Source of the DNA: Sistotremastrum niveocremeum HHB9708
Lineage: Eukaryota > Basidiomycota > Agaricomycetes > Sistotremastrales > Sistotremastraceae
Length of the DNA stretch: 64,000 nucleotides
NCBI GenBank assembly: GCA_001630475.1
Contig: KV419448.1
Coordinates: forward strand, 111,946 to 175,945
Direction of reading: 5' to 3'
Shown: positions 11,406-24,078 of the stretch, piece after piece
Numbering within the stretch: the stretch's first letter is position 1
Layout of the letters: every line of letters begins with the position of its first letter
The notes under the pieces: generated by a model
The model's input: the letters and a program-made list of their open reading frames with translations, nothing else
What the model was told of the DNA's origin: nothing
The model's database searches: none
Translations under genes and position numbers: made by a program

Positions 11406-13275
11406 TGCGAGATTTTAGACGAGTCGTTGAGATAGTTGAGTCTAAGAGATACTTGAGCAACTTGGAGATGTGAACCGAGCAACGAGGATAGGCAAAGTGA
11501 GACGTACTGTAAGACGAGATCAACGACGAGAGGCTGATTGAGGACCTGGGGCGAGCTCGAGTCTCAGCTCCTGGAGGATGTTATATAAGACGACGAGCGT
11601 CATTTCGTGCTATTCTGAGCCGATTATGACCTGAAGCGTGCGTGGGTGGAGGGCCTGGAGGCGAGAGCGGAGGCGAATTACGTCATCGTGTCATCGTCGG
11701 TTATAGCGCTTACGCTTATGTAAGCGCATGCTTGCTACGTATAGCGAGCGAATATTTGTCTGGGAGGTTGGGAGCCGTCGTGGTTGACAGCGTCAATCTC
11801 GGTGTCAAGGTTAGAGCTATAGAACCGATGTACACGTTCGCATTCACGAAGGAGGGATGGGGGGATTATTAGTCATGATAATGTCGCTCTCATTGACAGC
11901 GGTGGGGGTGTAATTTTACGTCGACTCGGATTCGAATTGATAAAGAAGACAGCAGAAGACAATGGATCGACTCCTATCACTGATTCATCTGACAGTTGCA
12001 GTGCATTGTCAACCACGTTCACAATCACGTTGACCTTCATCGCGCTCATGATCAAGGAACCAAGGAACTCAATCCACATTAGGGGCCGGGGCGACGGGCA
12101 TGAAGTTACGAAGAAGAGCGAGTAGCATCTTAGCGCTAAAGCAAGTTGACATTGGCCCATGACCCATGAGCGCATGCATGAGCTTAAGCTGTCAACGAGA
12201 ATCCGAAGTGGAATCTCAGCAGCAACACTGGAACTAACATGCGCCAGGGCTTCTTTTGTAGTGTTTGAACCCTCGTACGAGCCGAATAGAACAAGAATCG
12301 ACGTCGAGGGATCTGACTTGATGAGCGCGAAAAGTCAAAGAACGATAGTTGGATAGGGATTCATTAAAGAAGCATGGAAAGACGAGTATTGTTGGATAAC
12401 GACATCGCCAGTGCCAATGACAGGTGACAACAAGACAAGAGACAAGGGTTCCAACGTCGATCCACAAGGATGGGAGCACGTAAAGTAGGAGAGAACAGCG
12501 CTCGGGGCAGACCCAGTTCTTCATTGGTGACGTTAATGAGTCCCCTCGCGGCAAGACTCCACGAACGCAGTTATCTCTTCAGATCGAAAGCGGCGCAGTA
12601 GAGATGGCTCCGTTGGCTATGCTTCCGTGTAGGCGTCGCGTTAGTTCCGGTTGAGGGCCGCCAAGTTGAGCCATTCCGGTTATTGAAGTTGTTATGACTT
12701 CACCAATAAAACAGTGAGCAAAGTCCATAGTTTGAACCAATACAACTTGTTAGCCGATTATCGATGTACAGTACCAGTCGGATGACACAGGCTCGAGTGA
12801 AAGATGAGAGCGATCCCTGTCCTAATTTTGTCATGAGCACACTATCATTCACGATGGGCTTCAGGACTTCGCAAGCCTGATGATTGAGGAACGTTAAACC
12901 TCGGGGTCGACGCTGGTGATGGCAAGGAACACGGAGAGAAAAAAATGTTTGAAACTCCGACAGTAGGTTGACCTAAATTGGTTAGTTGACAACCTCAAAA
13001 GAGTTGTCCTTTATTCTACAAATTCAACCTCCGAGATGGGTTTTATAGTCCACAGAAGTCCTTAATTGAGCAGTTTTTTTCCAACCCAGGCAAACTGTTA
13101 CAGGCGATTCATTCGCCGGCGAATAAAATATGACCGGTGCCGTTTCGGCGGTCGCTAGCGTAATTCGATGAATGCTCGAGGGGTTCGGAAGAGTCGGTCT
13201 TTGAACTTGAAACAAGCCTGGACTCATTCTCAAGAGCTCTGTCTGGCCATATTATATTTATTGATTAACGGCCAG
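11406..13275. other. Spacer, no gene recognised
   Basis: It separates divergently oriented genes (Dug3-like minus, Zn2Cys6-like plus) and must hold both promoters. I see no coding frames that splice together and no clear repeats. Confidence 0.5.
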
Positions 13276-15739
13276 ATGGCAATCAGTGCCGGCGGACCAT
13301 CCAAAGCTCACAGTACGCCTCTTTCGCTCGTTCTATCGATCAAATTTCGTCACCTCATTTCGTTACTAATAACTCTTCTCCTATTCCATGTGATTTTCAG
13401 AGAACCAGTCGTCGAACGCGTCTCATGGCGTTAATAACTTAAACTCTGATAACTCAACCTTGAAAACAAGACCGAATAAACGCGCTCGGGCAGGTCACAT
13501 ACCTTCTCGTTATCCACGTCTCCTAGGACCCGGCCGATCCCCAACTCCATTCACTCCTTCTCCATTCGCCTCATTAGCATCACGCGCTCGAGCCCTCCCT
13601 GGTCCTCGTTCTCGTCAAAATCTACCCCAAACGCAATCCGCCTCTAATTCTGGAAATGGGATTCACAATCAGCCAACGCAAATCCGCGACGGAATCCCTA
13701 CTCGTCCGTGTGAGCGATGCGTTAAATCTGCGAAGATGTGTGTGTTGGGGTATGATGGAAGGAGATGTAGGGCTTGTATTGGTAGTAGGAAGGGATGTTC
13801 GTTGACGGGGTTGAGGTATCCGAGGTATAATAAAGGTGAGTCTTCATTTTACTTTACCTTTGATTTTGAGCTGATTGAGTTTGGGGTCAGGAAGGAGGGA
13901 GAGAGATAGGGAAATTTTTGGAGGGAGGATGGAATTGACGCGACGCATGTCCGTTGATGTTGATGTTGATCGTGCGTATCGTGCAAACCAATCCGGCCCC
14001 GACACGGAAGACGGACCCGAAAGTGAAGACGTCGATCCTCAAACTTCATTCTCATTCCAAACAGACGACGATGACCTCAAACTCGACTCCTGTCCTGTCC
14101 TCGACTCAGAAGAGGAAGAAGACGAAGAAATCGAACCGGAGCCCGAGAGGGAAGTTAAGAGGAGGAAAACATGGTATACGCAAGATCCCAGTGAAGAAGT
14201 CCCGATTGAAAGACGTGCGTCGCCGCTTTTTAGAGTTGAGATTCCGAGGATTCAGCTTGGGGGAGGGTGGAAGAGGAGTTTGTCGGGGCTTTCGATGCCT
14301 CAGAGGGGTGAGGAAGACGAAGTCGGTAGAACTGGCGAGTTTCAGGAAGGTATGTTTTTCGTTCTTTTTGTTTGATTTCGGTGTTCTGATGATTATATAG
14401 GCGGTCAAGTGGAGACTCTTGGCGGATCAGAGTCAGACGCGTTGGATACGGAGCAAGTCCAATCTCAGGAGGACGACCTGGAGGATCTGGGTGTGTCAGA
14501 GGTCGAAGGAGTACTCTGTACCAGAAAGAGAAGCGGTACCTGCGAGGGTTGTTGTCCGTCATAACATACTTCCTTCCTCATACTAATCGCTATCTTAGCT
14601 ATGGACATCCTCGAAAGAGAAGACAACCTACGCACGACAGTTTCAGAGTTAGAAAGTACGCCCCTCAATCGCGTTTCCGCCTTCAAGTTCTTACGAACAA
14701 ACAAATGATCATTGTAAACTGCAGGTCAAATTGAGGAAAATCAGAAGATCTATCATAAAGAGAAACACGAGATTATCCGATGGAAGGAAGCTCAAGCACA
14801 GGGTATGTCTTTACTATAATCTTGCTTGGCGGAATTCTGAGGCGGATTGTTGTTGCGTGTAGCTGCTGCCGTACAGCTGAGATTGGACTTGGAGCATCGG
14901 CATGAGTCTATACAGGCTGCGTTGAAGTCCGTTCATGAGAGTGAGTCATCATTTATGAATAAGAAGCAAGGGTGCAGTGAGGAGATATTGATGTTTGTCA
15001 AAATAGAATGCATGAAGGAACTGCGGGAAGAGCTCGAACAGGAGAGAACGGATATGTTGAAGAGGAAAGACGAAGAATTAAAAGGTAATGCATTCACCTG
15101 ATACTGTCCGATTTATGACATTTGATATCATGCTGCACAGTCATTCTTGAGAAAACTCGGAGCGAGGCGAAGAAAGAATTCGAAGGAGAATTCGAGGCTA
15201 TGAAGTTGCGCCTGACTCAGAACTGGGAGAAAGAAATGAAAGGTACTTCCTCATTCTTGTCCGTTTGATAGCCGTGAAATTTGATTCCATCGGCTCTATT
15301 GTCAGATACACTCGCAGCACAAAAAGTGGACATAACGCGGGAAGTCCAACACAGGAGTACGTCGAGTCATCTATTTCGTAAATCACATAATTAATCTACT
15401 GACTATTGAACGTGGGCCGAAATAGTCGACGAAGCACTCGAACGGGAGAAAGCGCAAGAAGCGAAGACAGAAGCTGCGATGAACGCATTGAGAGTCATTC
15501 AGGCTAGTTTATCCGTCATACAAGGACTCGAGTCGAATTTGGGTAATGCGGTTCCGATGCCTGTTCTTGGAGATTATGAGGCTCGGAGCTTGGGCTTGGT
15601 CCAGGATAGTCAGGGGAAAGAAGAGGTTTTTATCTCCGAACCTGCATTTGTACCGGAGGAGGACGTTAGGGTTAACGTTGTGGAAAGACGAAGGTCAGGA
15701 GGGATGCTGTGGAGGGCTTTTTGGTCATATTGGGGATAA
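13276..15739 (+). CDS. Zn2Cys6-like, acidic, coiled-coil protein, 607 aa, 11 exons
   Basis: Possible transcription factor or chromatin-associated protein. Exons: 13276-13312, 13401-13835, 13891-14349, 14401-14535, 14599-14655, 14725-14802, 14863-14940, 15007-15084, 15141-15242, 15306-15356, 15426-15739. All ten introns fall in phase 1. Exon 2 encodes a basic Ser/Pro-rich region and then CERCVKSAKMC with a following CRACIGSRKGC, that is C-x2-C-x6-C-x8-C-x2-C-x6-C, the spacing of fungal binuclear zinc clusters. Exon 3 is strongly acidic (EEEEDEEIEPEPE) with a basic KRRK. Exons 5-11 are Glu/Lys/Leu-rich heptad-like sequence, so a long coiled coil. Three adjacent exons are each exactly 78 nt. Intron 14941-15006 is 66 bp without stops, so it could be retained. 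The start is chosen because exon 1 splices cleanly; an upstream in-frame ATG at 13168 remains possible. Confidence 0.8.
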
Positions 15740-16439
15740 TTTGGGAGTTGGTATTCTTGCACGGAAGTTATCTTATTTCGCTATTAATAATAAGTGGGGG
15801 AGTTGGATCAAGACTGCGTAAGTTGCACTACTGATCCGTCGAGTCGACATCCATTTGAGTCATCCACCATTGATGGTGATCGAGCTTCGACAGCGTCGCA
15901 GTTCTTCCCGAGTGCTGATTTCTAATTGTCGAGCCAATATCAGACATCAAGGCGTTTTGCTGAGTCTGATCACAGCAAGTCTCGCAGACGACCAAACGTA
16001 GCGCTGAGCGGAGGATCTAGATCGGCACATGCCGAAGGGTTGCCGACACGTGGTGCTCGCTCGGCCGACGATCATCGGCAGCGCCCGAAACCCTATTCCT
16101 GCAGCTCTCGAGCTCTTTGTTCCAGCAAAGGAGATAGTCAATGACGTTGGAAGCAGAACTGTCGAACGTCTTCCCTTGTGGTTCTACTTGCACTCAGGAA
16201 ATCCAAGGTTGCTCATAATGACGTTGTCTGCTTCGGACCCACTGCGGGGCTGCATGACGCGCCTCTGAACCAATGCGACGACCTCGTTGCTCATTTCACG
16301 GAACCATTGTCTGTGTGGCTGTACATGACTGACGCTCCTCTTCCCTTTGGTGCAGTATGTGACCCTTATCCGAGTGGACCATGGCCTGCGTATAAACGAG
16401 CGACCCACCGTCTTCTGCATCCACATTTTCAACATCAAC
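15740..16439. other. Spacer before the peroxygenase gene
   Basis: No supported gene. Overlapping frames on both strands are short and lack splice partners. It should include the promoter of the gene starting at 16440. Confidence 0.5.
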
Positions 16440-17216
16440 ATGCCCTCCGACTCCTCACCGAAGATGTACACTTCGAATCTTGATGTGAAACCATTTGTAC
16501 CACCAGGTCCTAATGATAGTCGTTCCCCATGTCCGGCGCTCAATGCCCTGGCGAACCACGGTTACCTGTGAGCGCTCATCGTACCGAATTTGGGACACTT
16601 CACTCACCGTTCATCTTGCAGTCCCCATGACGGGAAGGAAATCTCATTGCGCCAGCTCATACGCGCCTTGACAGAAGTCTTCAATCTGTCCACTCCACTA
16701 GCTCTCGTTCTCGCAGTGGGAGGAGTGCTCCTATGTGGCTCCGTCGCCAAACTCACTTTGACCCTCCACGACCTCGCCCTGCACAACCGTATCGAACACG
16801 ATGCATCTCTCGTCCACGATAATGCTCACGTAGGGGATAAATTCGCTCCGACCCCTGTCGACCCTGTGCTTGTGGATCGTTTATTGGACGAAGCAGAAGC
16901 AGAAGACGAGCTTACTGCTGATTTCTTCGGGAAGATGCGGGCTAGAAGAGAGGCGGAGGCTTTAGTCAAACCCTTAAACTTTATCCACGCCAATTTCGCG
17001 AGGGGTGAATCGGCCCTCATTTTGACCACATTGGGCCACGCCCGGCCTGGTGATGATATTACACATCGAGTAGTATCCGTCGATGCGGTCCGAGATTTCT
17101 TGGGAAAGGAGAGGTTCCCCGATGGATGGGTCAAGTCAAAGGAAACGATCGGCCTGTTCACAATCGCAAAGCTTAGCGGGATAATTCGCAAAGCAGTGTT
17201 GGCAAATTCATCGTAA
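16440..17216 (+). CDS. Heme-thiolate peroxidase / unspecific peroxygenase (chloroperoxidase family), short type, 240 aa
   Basis: Heme-thiolate enzyme expected to use H2O2 to oxygenate or oxidise organic substrates. Exon 1 is 16440-16567 and exon 2 is 16622-17216; intron 16568-16621 (GTGAGC...GCAG) keeps frame and joins ALANHGYL to PHDGKEIS, the continuous family motif. The proximal Pro-Cys-Pro that supplies the heme thiolate is at residues 30-32, and the acid-base motif Glu-His-Asp (RIEHDASL) is at about 101-103. Length fits short (group I) fungal peroxygenases. The N-terminus (MPSDSSPKMYTSNLDVKPFV) has no signal peptide, so the enzyme may be intracellular, unless a missed upstream exon carries one. 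Substrate cannot be predicted. Confidence 0.9.
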
Positions 17217-20200
17217 AGATTGTATCAATATTGCACCTTAGGAAACGTGGGGACTTTAGTAGTAGTACGACAGCAGCGTATACCCTGTAATGATAGTAGA
17301 CTTTAATGATAAAATATATCGTAGCAAAAAACTATGAGCTCCGTGTGAACATGAATGCCTGGCATACGGCACTGAACCGGTACCGTTCAGATCGACTCTG
17401 ATTCAGGGCAGACTTATCTCCGTGTGATATCCAAGCGCAAGGGTCCAAGAAAGGAAGCTTGAAACAGTGATGTAGCCAACAGGAAAGAGTGGCCGTGAGA
17501 ACATGCTCGTACAAACAAGGCCGTATCGTCCTACTTCGAGTTCTCTCTCCTACACACTTGAGAATATGACATCAGAACAAAGAAACCAGTAAAATAAATA
17601 AGGGACGCCTACAGGATAAATTTCTCAGCCGAGCCGAGCGTTCGGCTCGGAGATTTGAACGTCGATCCAAGGACGCCACAAATAGGGTATTTAGCCGCTG
17701 TGAACACGAAGAATGATCCGACGTTCTCGAAGATTGGCCTCGGGCTCCTTCGAACGGAGGCAAACCTGAGTGCGTCGGAAATCGACTCGGAATAAAAGGA
17801 GTAATAAATGATAGCAAGATATGGCGATTAGCTCACCATATGAAGGGTGTGATACGATACAATTGCCGATGAGAAGCGCAGCAAAGAGATATCGAGGCTG
17901 GGTCGCCTGCCTCGAATATTCACATGAACTTAAAAGTGATATGAAGAATGCTATATCATTTGATCGAGGCCACCGAGCCCAGAACAGAACAGATCGGACA
18001 TTTAGAATAAAAAAAGCGCTTGGCGAGCCAGCGTCCATGAGGAACATAGGGATCATACGAAGTCACTGAAGAAAGTCTACAGCTAGGATCACTCTGTATT
18101 AACTACGCTACAGTGAAATCAGCGCCGATCCTTGCGGCCGCCACCACTTGTCCAACATCCCTGCCTTTTTGGGGCTGTAGATGATAGCGAGTTAGGCGGT
18201 AGAAGGTTCAGCGCTGATAGTCGTAGCGTAGGGAGTACGAGAATGGCTGAGACCAGGGGAAACAACCCGAAAAACCGCGTTGAGAGCGTTGGATCAGGGG
18301 GGAAATCAGGACTGGCTATCGAGAGCGCCTGGTGACGAGCTTAAATAGATAGGATCGCCCGGCATCGGCAGGAGTCGACTATCCGACCAACCGATGGACA
18401 GCAGAACTCCGGCAGGATGGCGAGGGGTGGAACGATTGCGTAATGGCGACCGTGCACGGTGCCTGATGCGATAAGAGAAAATTGAGAAAGGGAGAAGTGC
18501 GAAACTTACCGCCGGAATCGTTCGCCCCCGTCAGGTGAGAGAGATTGTGGAATGCCAAAAGTGGTCTCTACAGCAGGCGTCTGACGTCTTCAAAGCGAGA
18601 TGCTAACGTCCTTCGGCTGATGAGAACCTCTTACAAGACCGCACGATATTGCTTCGTTATTGTCATTCCATTCAACGCGGAGAAGTTCGGCAGGGGCCTA
18701 ATCAAGTTAAGTGCGAGCGGAAGCAAAGATGCTGAAGGACCTTCAGAGGCTATCAAGTGCTTGATCAAGTGATACCGAGCTTCGCGAAAACAATCGATCG
18801 TTGGATCGGACGGACCGATACGAAGACGAATAGCTGCATGGTGGAGAATGATGGATTCTGCGAGAAGCCAAATGAATAGAACGGGACACGGTCTTCAGAA
18901 TCAACCCGGTTGCCGAGTAATAAACACCAACCTACAGAAAATGAAGGAAGTAGGAGGTTCGTCGGCGTTTCCGCCAGGGTACCATACACAGTGCGATCAG
19001 ATCTAGCGCAGGTAATGAGTTTCCCACCTCTGAGAAATTTTGATTTTGTCGACTCACGCCTAACATGAAAATCCGTCGACTATGTTGCAACCTAAATGAT
19101 GCCCACAGCGCCTATAGGTCTTGAGCCTCGCTGGATCCATATGGCTTAGTTGGCACCGTGATCTTGGGCCATGCTTATCAGCAACCAACCGTTAAGTGGG
19201 AAAGAACAACACATGTATTCGGGAATTGTGTGAGAATGTATCGGACTCGGATGCGAGGATGGTCCAAAGGTTCGGACCAAATACGGCGGAGGAAGGAGGG
19301 CTTTGAGATGAAACGCGACCGTCAAAATGTAGAGACCAACAGTCTCACTTGAAGTTAAACGAATGGGGTCAGAACTTTCAATGGCAGAAGTCACACTTAC
19401 TGTCGCAATGCCGTCCGGAGAGGGGTTCGGAAGCCAAGCTGACAACTAGAGAGGCCTGTGAGTATACACCTCATTCAAGCCCAGAAATATCACACCTGTG
19501 CTGAACAAACAAGCTGCACGTTTTCGAAAATGCGTCTGCCATCGACACAAACATGTTCACGAGGATATGGTTCGAGCAGAGATGAAACCGGTGTTTGCCG
19601 AAACACGGTCAACTTGGCACGTTCGGCAGCGCCGCCGACCTTCACCAGCTACATCGTTGGTCTTGTGAGGTACTGATGCTGGGACTCATGAGCGACCTCT
19701 TGTGTCGTACTTATACTATGGGCGTCCCTCTCCAGTATCCAGCGCTGCCGCGGCGTCACGGATTTCAACGCAGGCCGGACACGGAGGCGTCGCTATTGGC
19801 CGTCGCTCCAAAGTGCATCATGCCTCTCCAACAACTACGGACTTCGCGCTGAATGATACCATGATCGGGGTGTCTTGTCAAACCATTGATGCTTCTAGCT
19901 CCACAGCCAGCCAGGCCGTAACTGCCGCCTCAGGATTTCGTGCTGCATGCTACTGTCGGTGTGAAGAGTCCAAGCGAATCGACGTCTCATCGGAAAAAAA
20001 ATCCATCTCGATGAATTGAGATCACATCATTCTAAGGCATCTTACTATACCTGGAGCGTATCACCTAGGGTCTTGATGTGTTTTCTCAAGCTAACGGTGA
20101 AAACGTCAATGATCGAACCCATGGTGGAAGGGTCTCAAGTTAACCAACTTTCTTGCAACCGGCGTTCATGGATTCCATACATAGACGATGACTCAATTGC

Positions 20201-23200
20201 CTGTGTGATTAATCCATATGCAGCGTTACCTAAAGGGCTCAAGCTTGAGGTGTGCCCCAATCAGCATCACACGAAAAGATTGTCAAAGCACGCTCATACC
20301 TTCATGCTTCCTTCTAGCGTTTAGCGCTCGCCTGTCGAAACCCATCACCGATTGCTCTCGGCTTGTCCAAGATGCGGCCGCATGTCCTCCTAGTGGATTA
20401 ACTCTGACAGTCCTCCAGTGATTCTCTGCTACGCCCTAACGTTCAAGTTCTTTGCCTACATTCCTAACATGATGTTCCTGAAATCCGCATTTTTGTCGCG
20501 ATATCTGGCAATCGAGCCGGCTACTATTTCGCAGGCTTACAAAGTGGTATGACGAGCCGTCCCCACTTGCCGATATCCTTGCCGACGTCAATTTTGTGTG
20601 AGTGAGTTCGGAGAACCCTTTGCCGATATGTCAAGGAACTCTTCTCAGGTGTTCAGGCACCAGTTGTCAGGGGGCCATGAATGACCGCATTTTCTCCAGC
20701 AGACGTGACCAGAGTTTTGTCTTTGGATCCCTAATGCATAACACGTTCATCGTTCTGAAACTTGGTCTGTGATACAAGCTGCGATGTCAAATCACAGGTG
20801 GGTTGACCACATTTATCAATTGATTGAATGATCCACTATAAAATGGTCAGACCTGAATCCTGGAACAAAATATGGGTCTAGCGTGGTTGAGCAGGGTCTG
20901 ATACTGCTACGATGCGCGCATGATAGAAGTGAAGACAGAATGACATTGCGGCATCGCTGTGCCGAGAAGCGAACTTCAACAGATATAGCATCGCTTAAGG
21001 GGGAAACGAGTACATGGAATTTCGTTGTTTATGGTTCCAAGGACTCCTACACGTGAAACAGGTTTACTAACGTGGTGACTAAAGCTTGGACTCACGCTAC
21101 GGGTAACAACGATTACAAAAGTTTAGATCGCTGTCTACGCCCTGATCGCGCTAAAGTTTTTGGCGTCGTAGGATGGAGCGCCCATTATTAAGGTATGCGT
21201 CAGTCACAGATAACAAGCTTATGTAATGCAACCGTGACCATTCACAAGGCTCCGGCCACAACCAAATTTGGTTGAAAAGGGAACCGAGAGAGGGTAGAAT
21301 AGACGTGATTGGGACCACTCTCGGTTTCCGTTTTCTCTCATTTTCATTTCTCGCGGAGGAGTTCGACTTTTTTTCGAACTTCTCCAAATGTCATTTCCTA
21401 CGAAGTGTGAACCATTCTATAGATTTTTGAAATTTCTTGCCCAAAATTTTTGCGCGGCTCTACCGGAGATAACATGATGTCATAGCAGAATATGGAACAT
21501 AGTTCCCACGATCACTAAGGTTCGGGAGCTCGGAATGTATCTCCGACTTGAATCTCCGCTCAGACGCTCTTGGATATAAGATGGGGCTCCTACCTGTCCC
21601 TGTATCAGATGTTGGCACTCACGGTGGTGATTAACATCACGTAGGAAGGTCCCCGGAGCCCCTAGAACATAGAAATATATATATTCTTTTAATTTTTTTT
21701 TGCCTTCGGCCAAAATTTGCGCTGTGACGTGACATATGTCACGCTTACATAAGCTTGTTATCTGTGACTGACGCATACCTTATCAGGGATTAACTTACAT
21801 TTCTATGAATGTTACACCGACTCTGAATTGCTAACGGGTTTCCGAGGCTGGTCCAATACCCTCAAGACGGAGGATCGATATCGATGCCACACATATGTAA
21901 GGGTCCGGTTTGTTTGTTCGAGTCAATCTGACGAGATGAGCTTCAGGTCCCCGTTCTCGTTCTGTCTCCGCTCTTGCACCCTCAAGGCACAAATGTCGTC
22001 ATTGTACCAAGTGGATAAAAACTATGCCATTCTCACACCCTGCATGATGGAAGGTGATGACGCCCGGAAGAACCACCCTGCTTCTGTCCCTATTTACGTG
22101 AGCAGTTTGAAGATTCCATTGAATCAGTGCGAAGGGGAAGTTAGAATGAATTGAAACCGGAACCAAGTCTCTGAACAACCCGTCAGGCTCATATCTTCAA
22201 GACTGATCTGCTTCCTAGGCTACGTGGTATTTGGGCACTTTGACCTTCCTAACGTCCTCTCAGGGAGTCAGAGAAAATAATTTTGTTATTTTTAAGGTGG
22301 TTACAAGCGACGACTTTCCAGAAGTGCATTTTTAAGCTATTAGTAAGATAAGTATACACGCCTCGATGCGGCCCTGAATATGAAGTTGAATCCATTTCAG
22401 GCCAAGCTCTCTCCGTGCTTAGACAAAAATTGGTGAAAATTAGTTAGAGCACACGCGCTAAGCGTGGGAGAGCTCCCACGTGCTTGGGCGGCTGGTCAGA
22501 TTCATTAATTGTTTTGGGAGCGCCTGTCAAAATCGGACCTGCCCAACAATTAGTGCCTACAGATGCTGGTATTACGTTTGGTTGCGCAGCCGTCACTTTC
22601 GTTTCACAGATACTGACCGGTTTGACAACTTCGTATAATACTCTTTCCGTTACATGGGAATGCTACGATGTTAAGATGTAAACAAAACTGAAGTTCTACC
22701 GGTAACGCACATCATCACTAGAGCCCTGAGTTAGGATTATCTCTGGAGACAACATGTTGAACCGTTGCCTTCTTTCCATTCGCCAGCTCGATTCGAGCCG
22801 TTCAGCCAAACGCCGCCGATTCCCTTGCCTATCATTGTGGCATCCGTGAGTGACCGAGCGGCAGGCTTGAGTCGAAGGTGCGAAGCATCGAAAATTGTGC
22901 CCTGTCCGTTGTATTGCCATCAGTAGAAGAGAGAACAGTCTCCAGAACGAGTGAGTGCAAGGACTCTCTTGGGCCCGGGGACCATCGGTGAGAAAACCTT
23001 CAAGAAGCCAAGGTCGCATTGGCCGAAATGAACTAAAGCTTTTCTTTCTTCCTTTTGCCCGTCACGAAGCGACCGACTTGACGCGCAATATATGGTGCAG
23101 CATTGACTTGTAATAGGGATCCAAAAGCGAAGCAGAAGAGAAGAAGTGACAAATCTCGCCGAATCTGTTCCATTCTGCGAATCCGAGGTCGCCTCGGAGA

Positions 23201-24078
23201 ACAGTGTGAACGCAGTATACGTGGTGATGGCTTGCGTACGGATGCTGGCGGAGGTGGTGGATCCGTTCCGCTGCTGCACCAGTAACTCTTCGTTCTGCAT
23301 CACACCTTTGGCGCCCCTCTATGGGTCCCAGATACTTTTGGTGCTGAACAATGTTTCTCCCAGAAGTTGTAGTCCGAAAACAAGACTAAGAGAAGCCCGA
23401 TCCCAAATCACGAACGTTGGAGAAAGTACGGAGGAGAACCTCACTTAACCAGTCTTCGCATGATAGGGAAAAAGGAAGGAATAGAGGATGTCCGACACGA
23501 CTCTACTGTCCCAATGACTGAACCAGGGTTGGTTTGGAGAACACCGTACGGACGAAGCGAACTCACCCTCCACGACGCTACGAACAGAAAAATACAAAAG
23601 CAGAGTATTCCAGCTTCGATGTATACTCGGAAGAAAATCCGCCTGATTTCCGCGCTGAGAAGACAAATTTGGTGAATCTTACAGGAACCGAAAGGAATAA
23701 ACGTCGATCCGCGTCAAGGATTTACATGGGAGCAAATGACGAATAGGACACAGAGTAGAGTGAAGTACCGTGATATCACCGGTTCACAGTAAGAATTGCT
23801 CTGTATATGGCTGATTTGGGGGAATACCGACATCGAATAAGTAGGTCGCGCCTGTGCCAATTGGTCATGAAATTCTGAAGACGTCTGAAATATGAGATCA
23901 AGGAGGATAATGATCAACGATTCTCGGAGGGGCTGATTAGACAGCCAGTGCAATCTTGAGCGCTATCATGCTTGTCGGGCTCTGACTTCGTCGTCCAAAT
24001 CGTCAAGCAAGTCGTCCTCGTTACCTCGAAGTCGGAGCCAAAAGCCGAAGCGAAACCAAATACGTGTAAATAAGCTTC
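17217..24078. other. 6.9 kb stretch without a recognisable gene
   Basis: Only short, stop-ridden frames are present; none splice into a protein I can support and none has family motifs. One clear feature is the MITE at 21191-21780. Frames near 19.5-20.4 kb and 22.7-23.3 kb (minus) are the longest, but lack start, splice and codon signals. The stretch may be old repeats or decayed genes. Confidence 0.5.
21191..21780. mobile_element. MITE with perfect ~36-bp terminal inverted repeats, TA target duplication
   Basis: Sequence 21189-21226 is the exact reverse complement of 21745-21782 (38 nt with no mismatch). The ends read AGGTATGCGTCAGTCACAGA at left and its mirror at right, and both are flanked by TA. 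That is the signature of Tc1/mariner-type (Stowaway-like) non-autonomous elements. At 590 bp with no open frame it cannot encode a transposase. Perfect repeats imply recent movement or strong pairing constraint. Confidence 0.85.

Noticed and set aside
22920-23303. 127-residue minus frame in the long spacer
   Set aside because: No homology, no splice signals, and overlapping open frames on the other strand.
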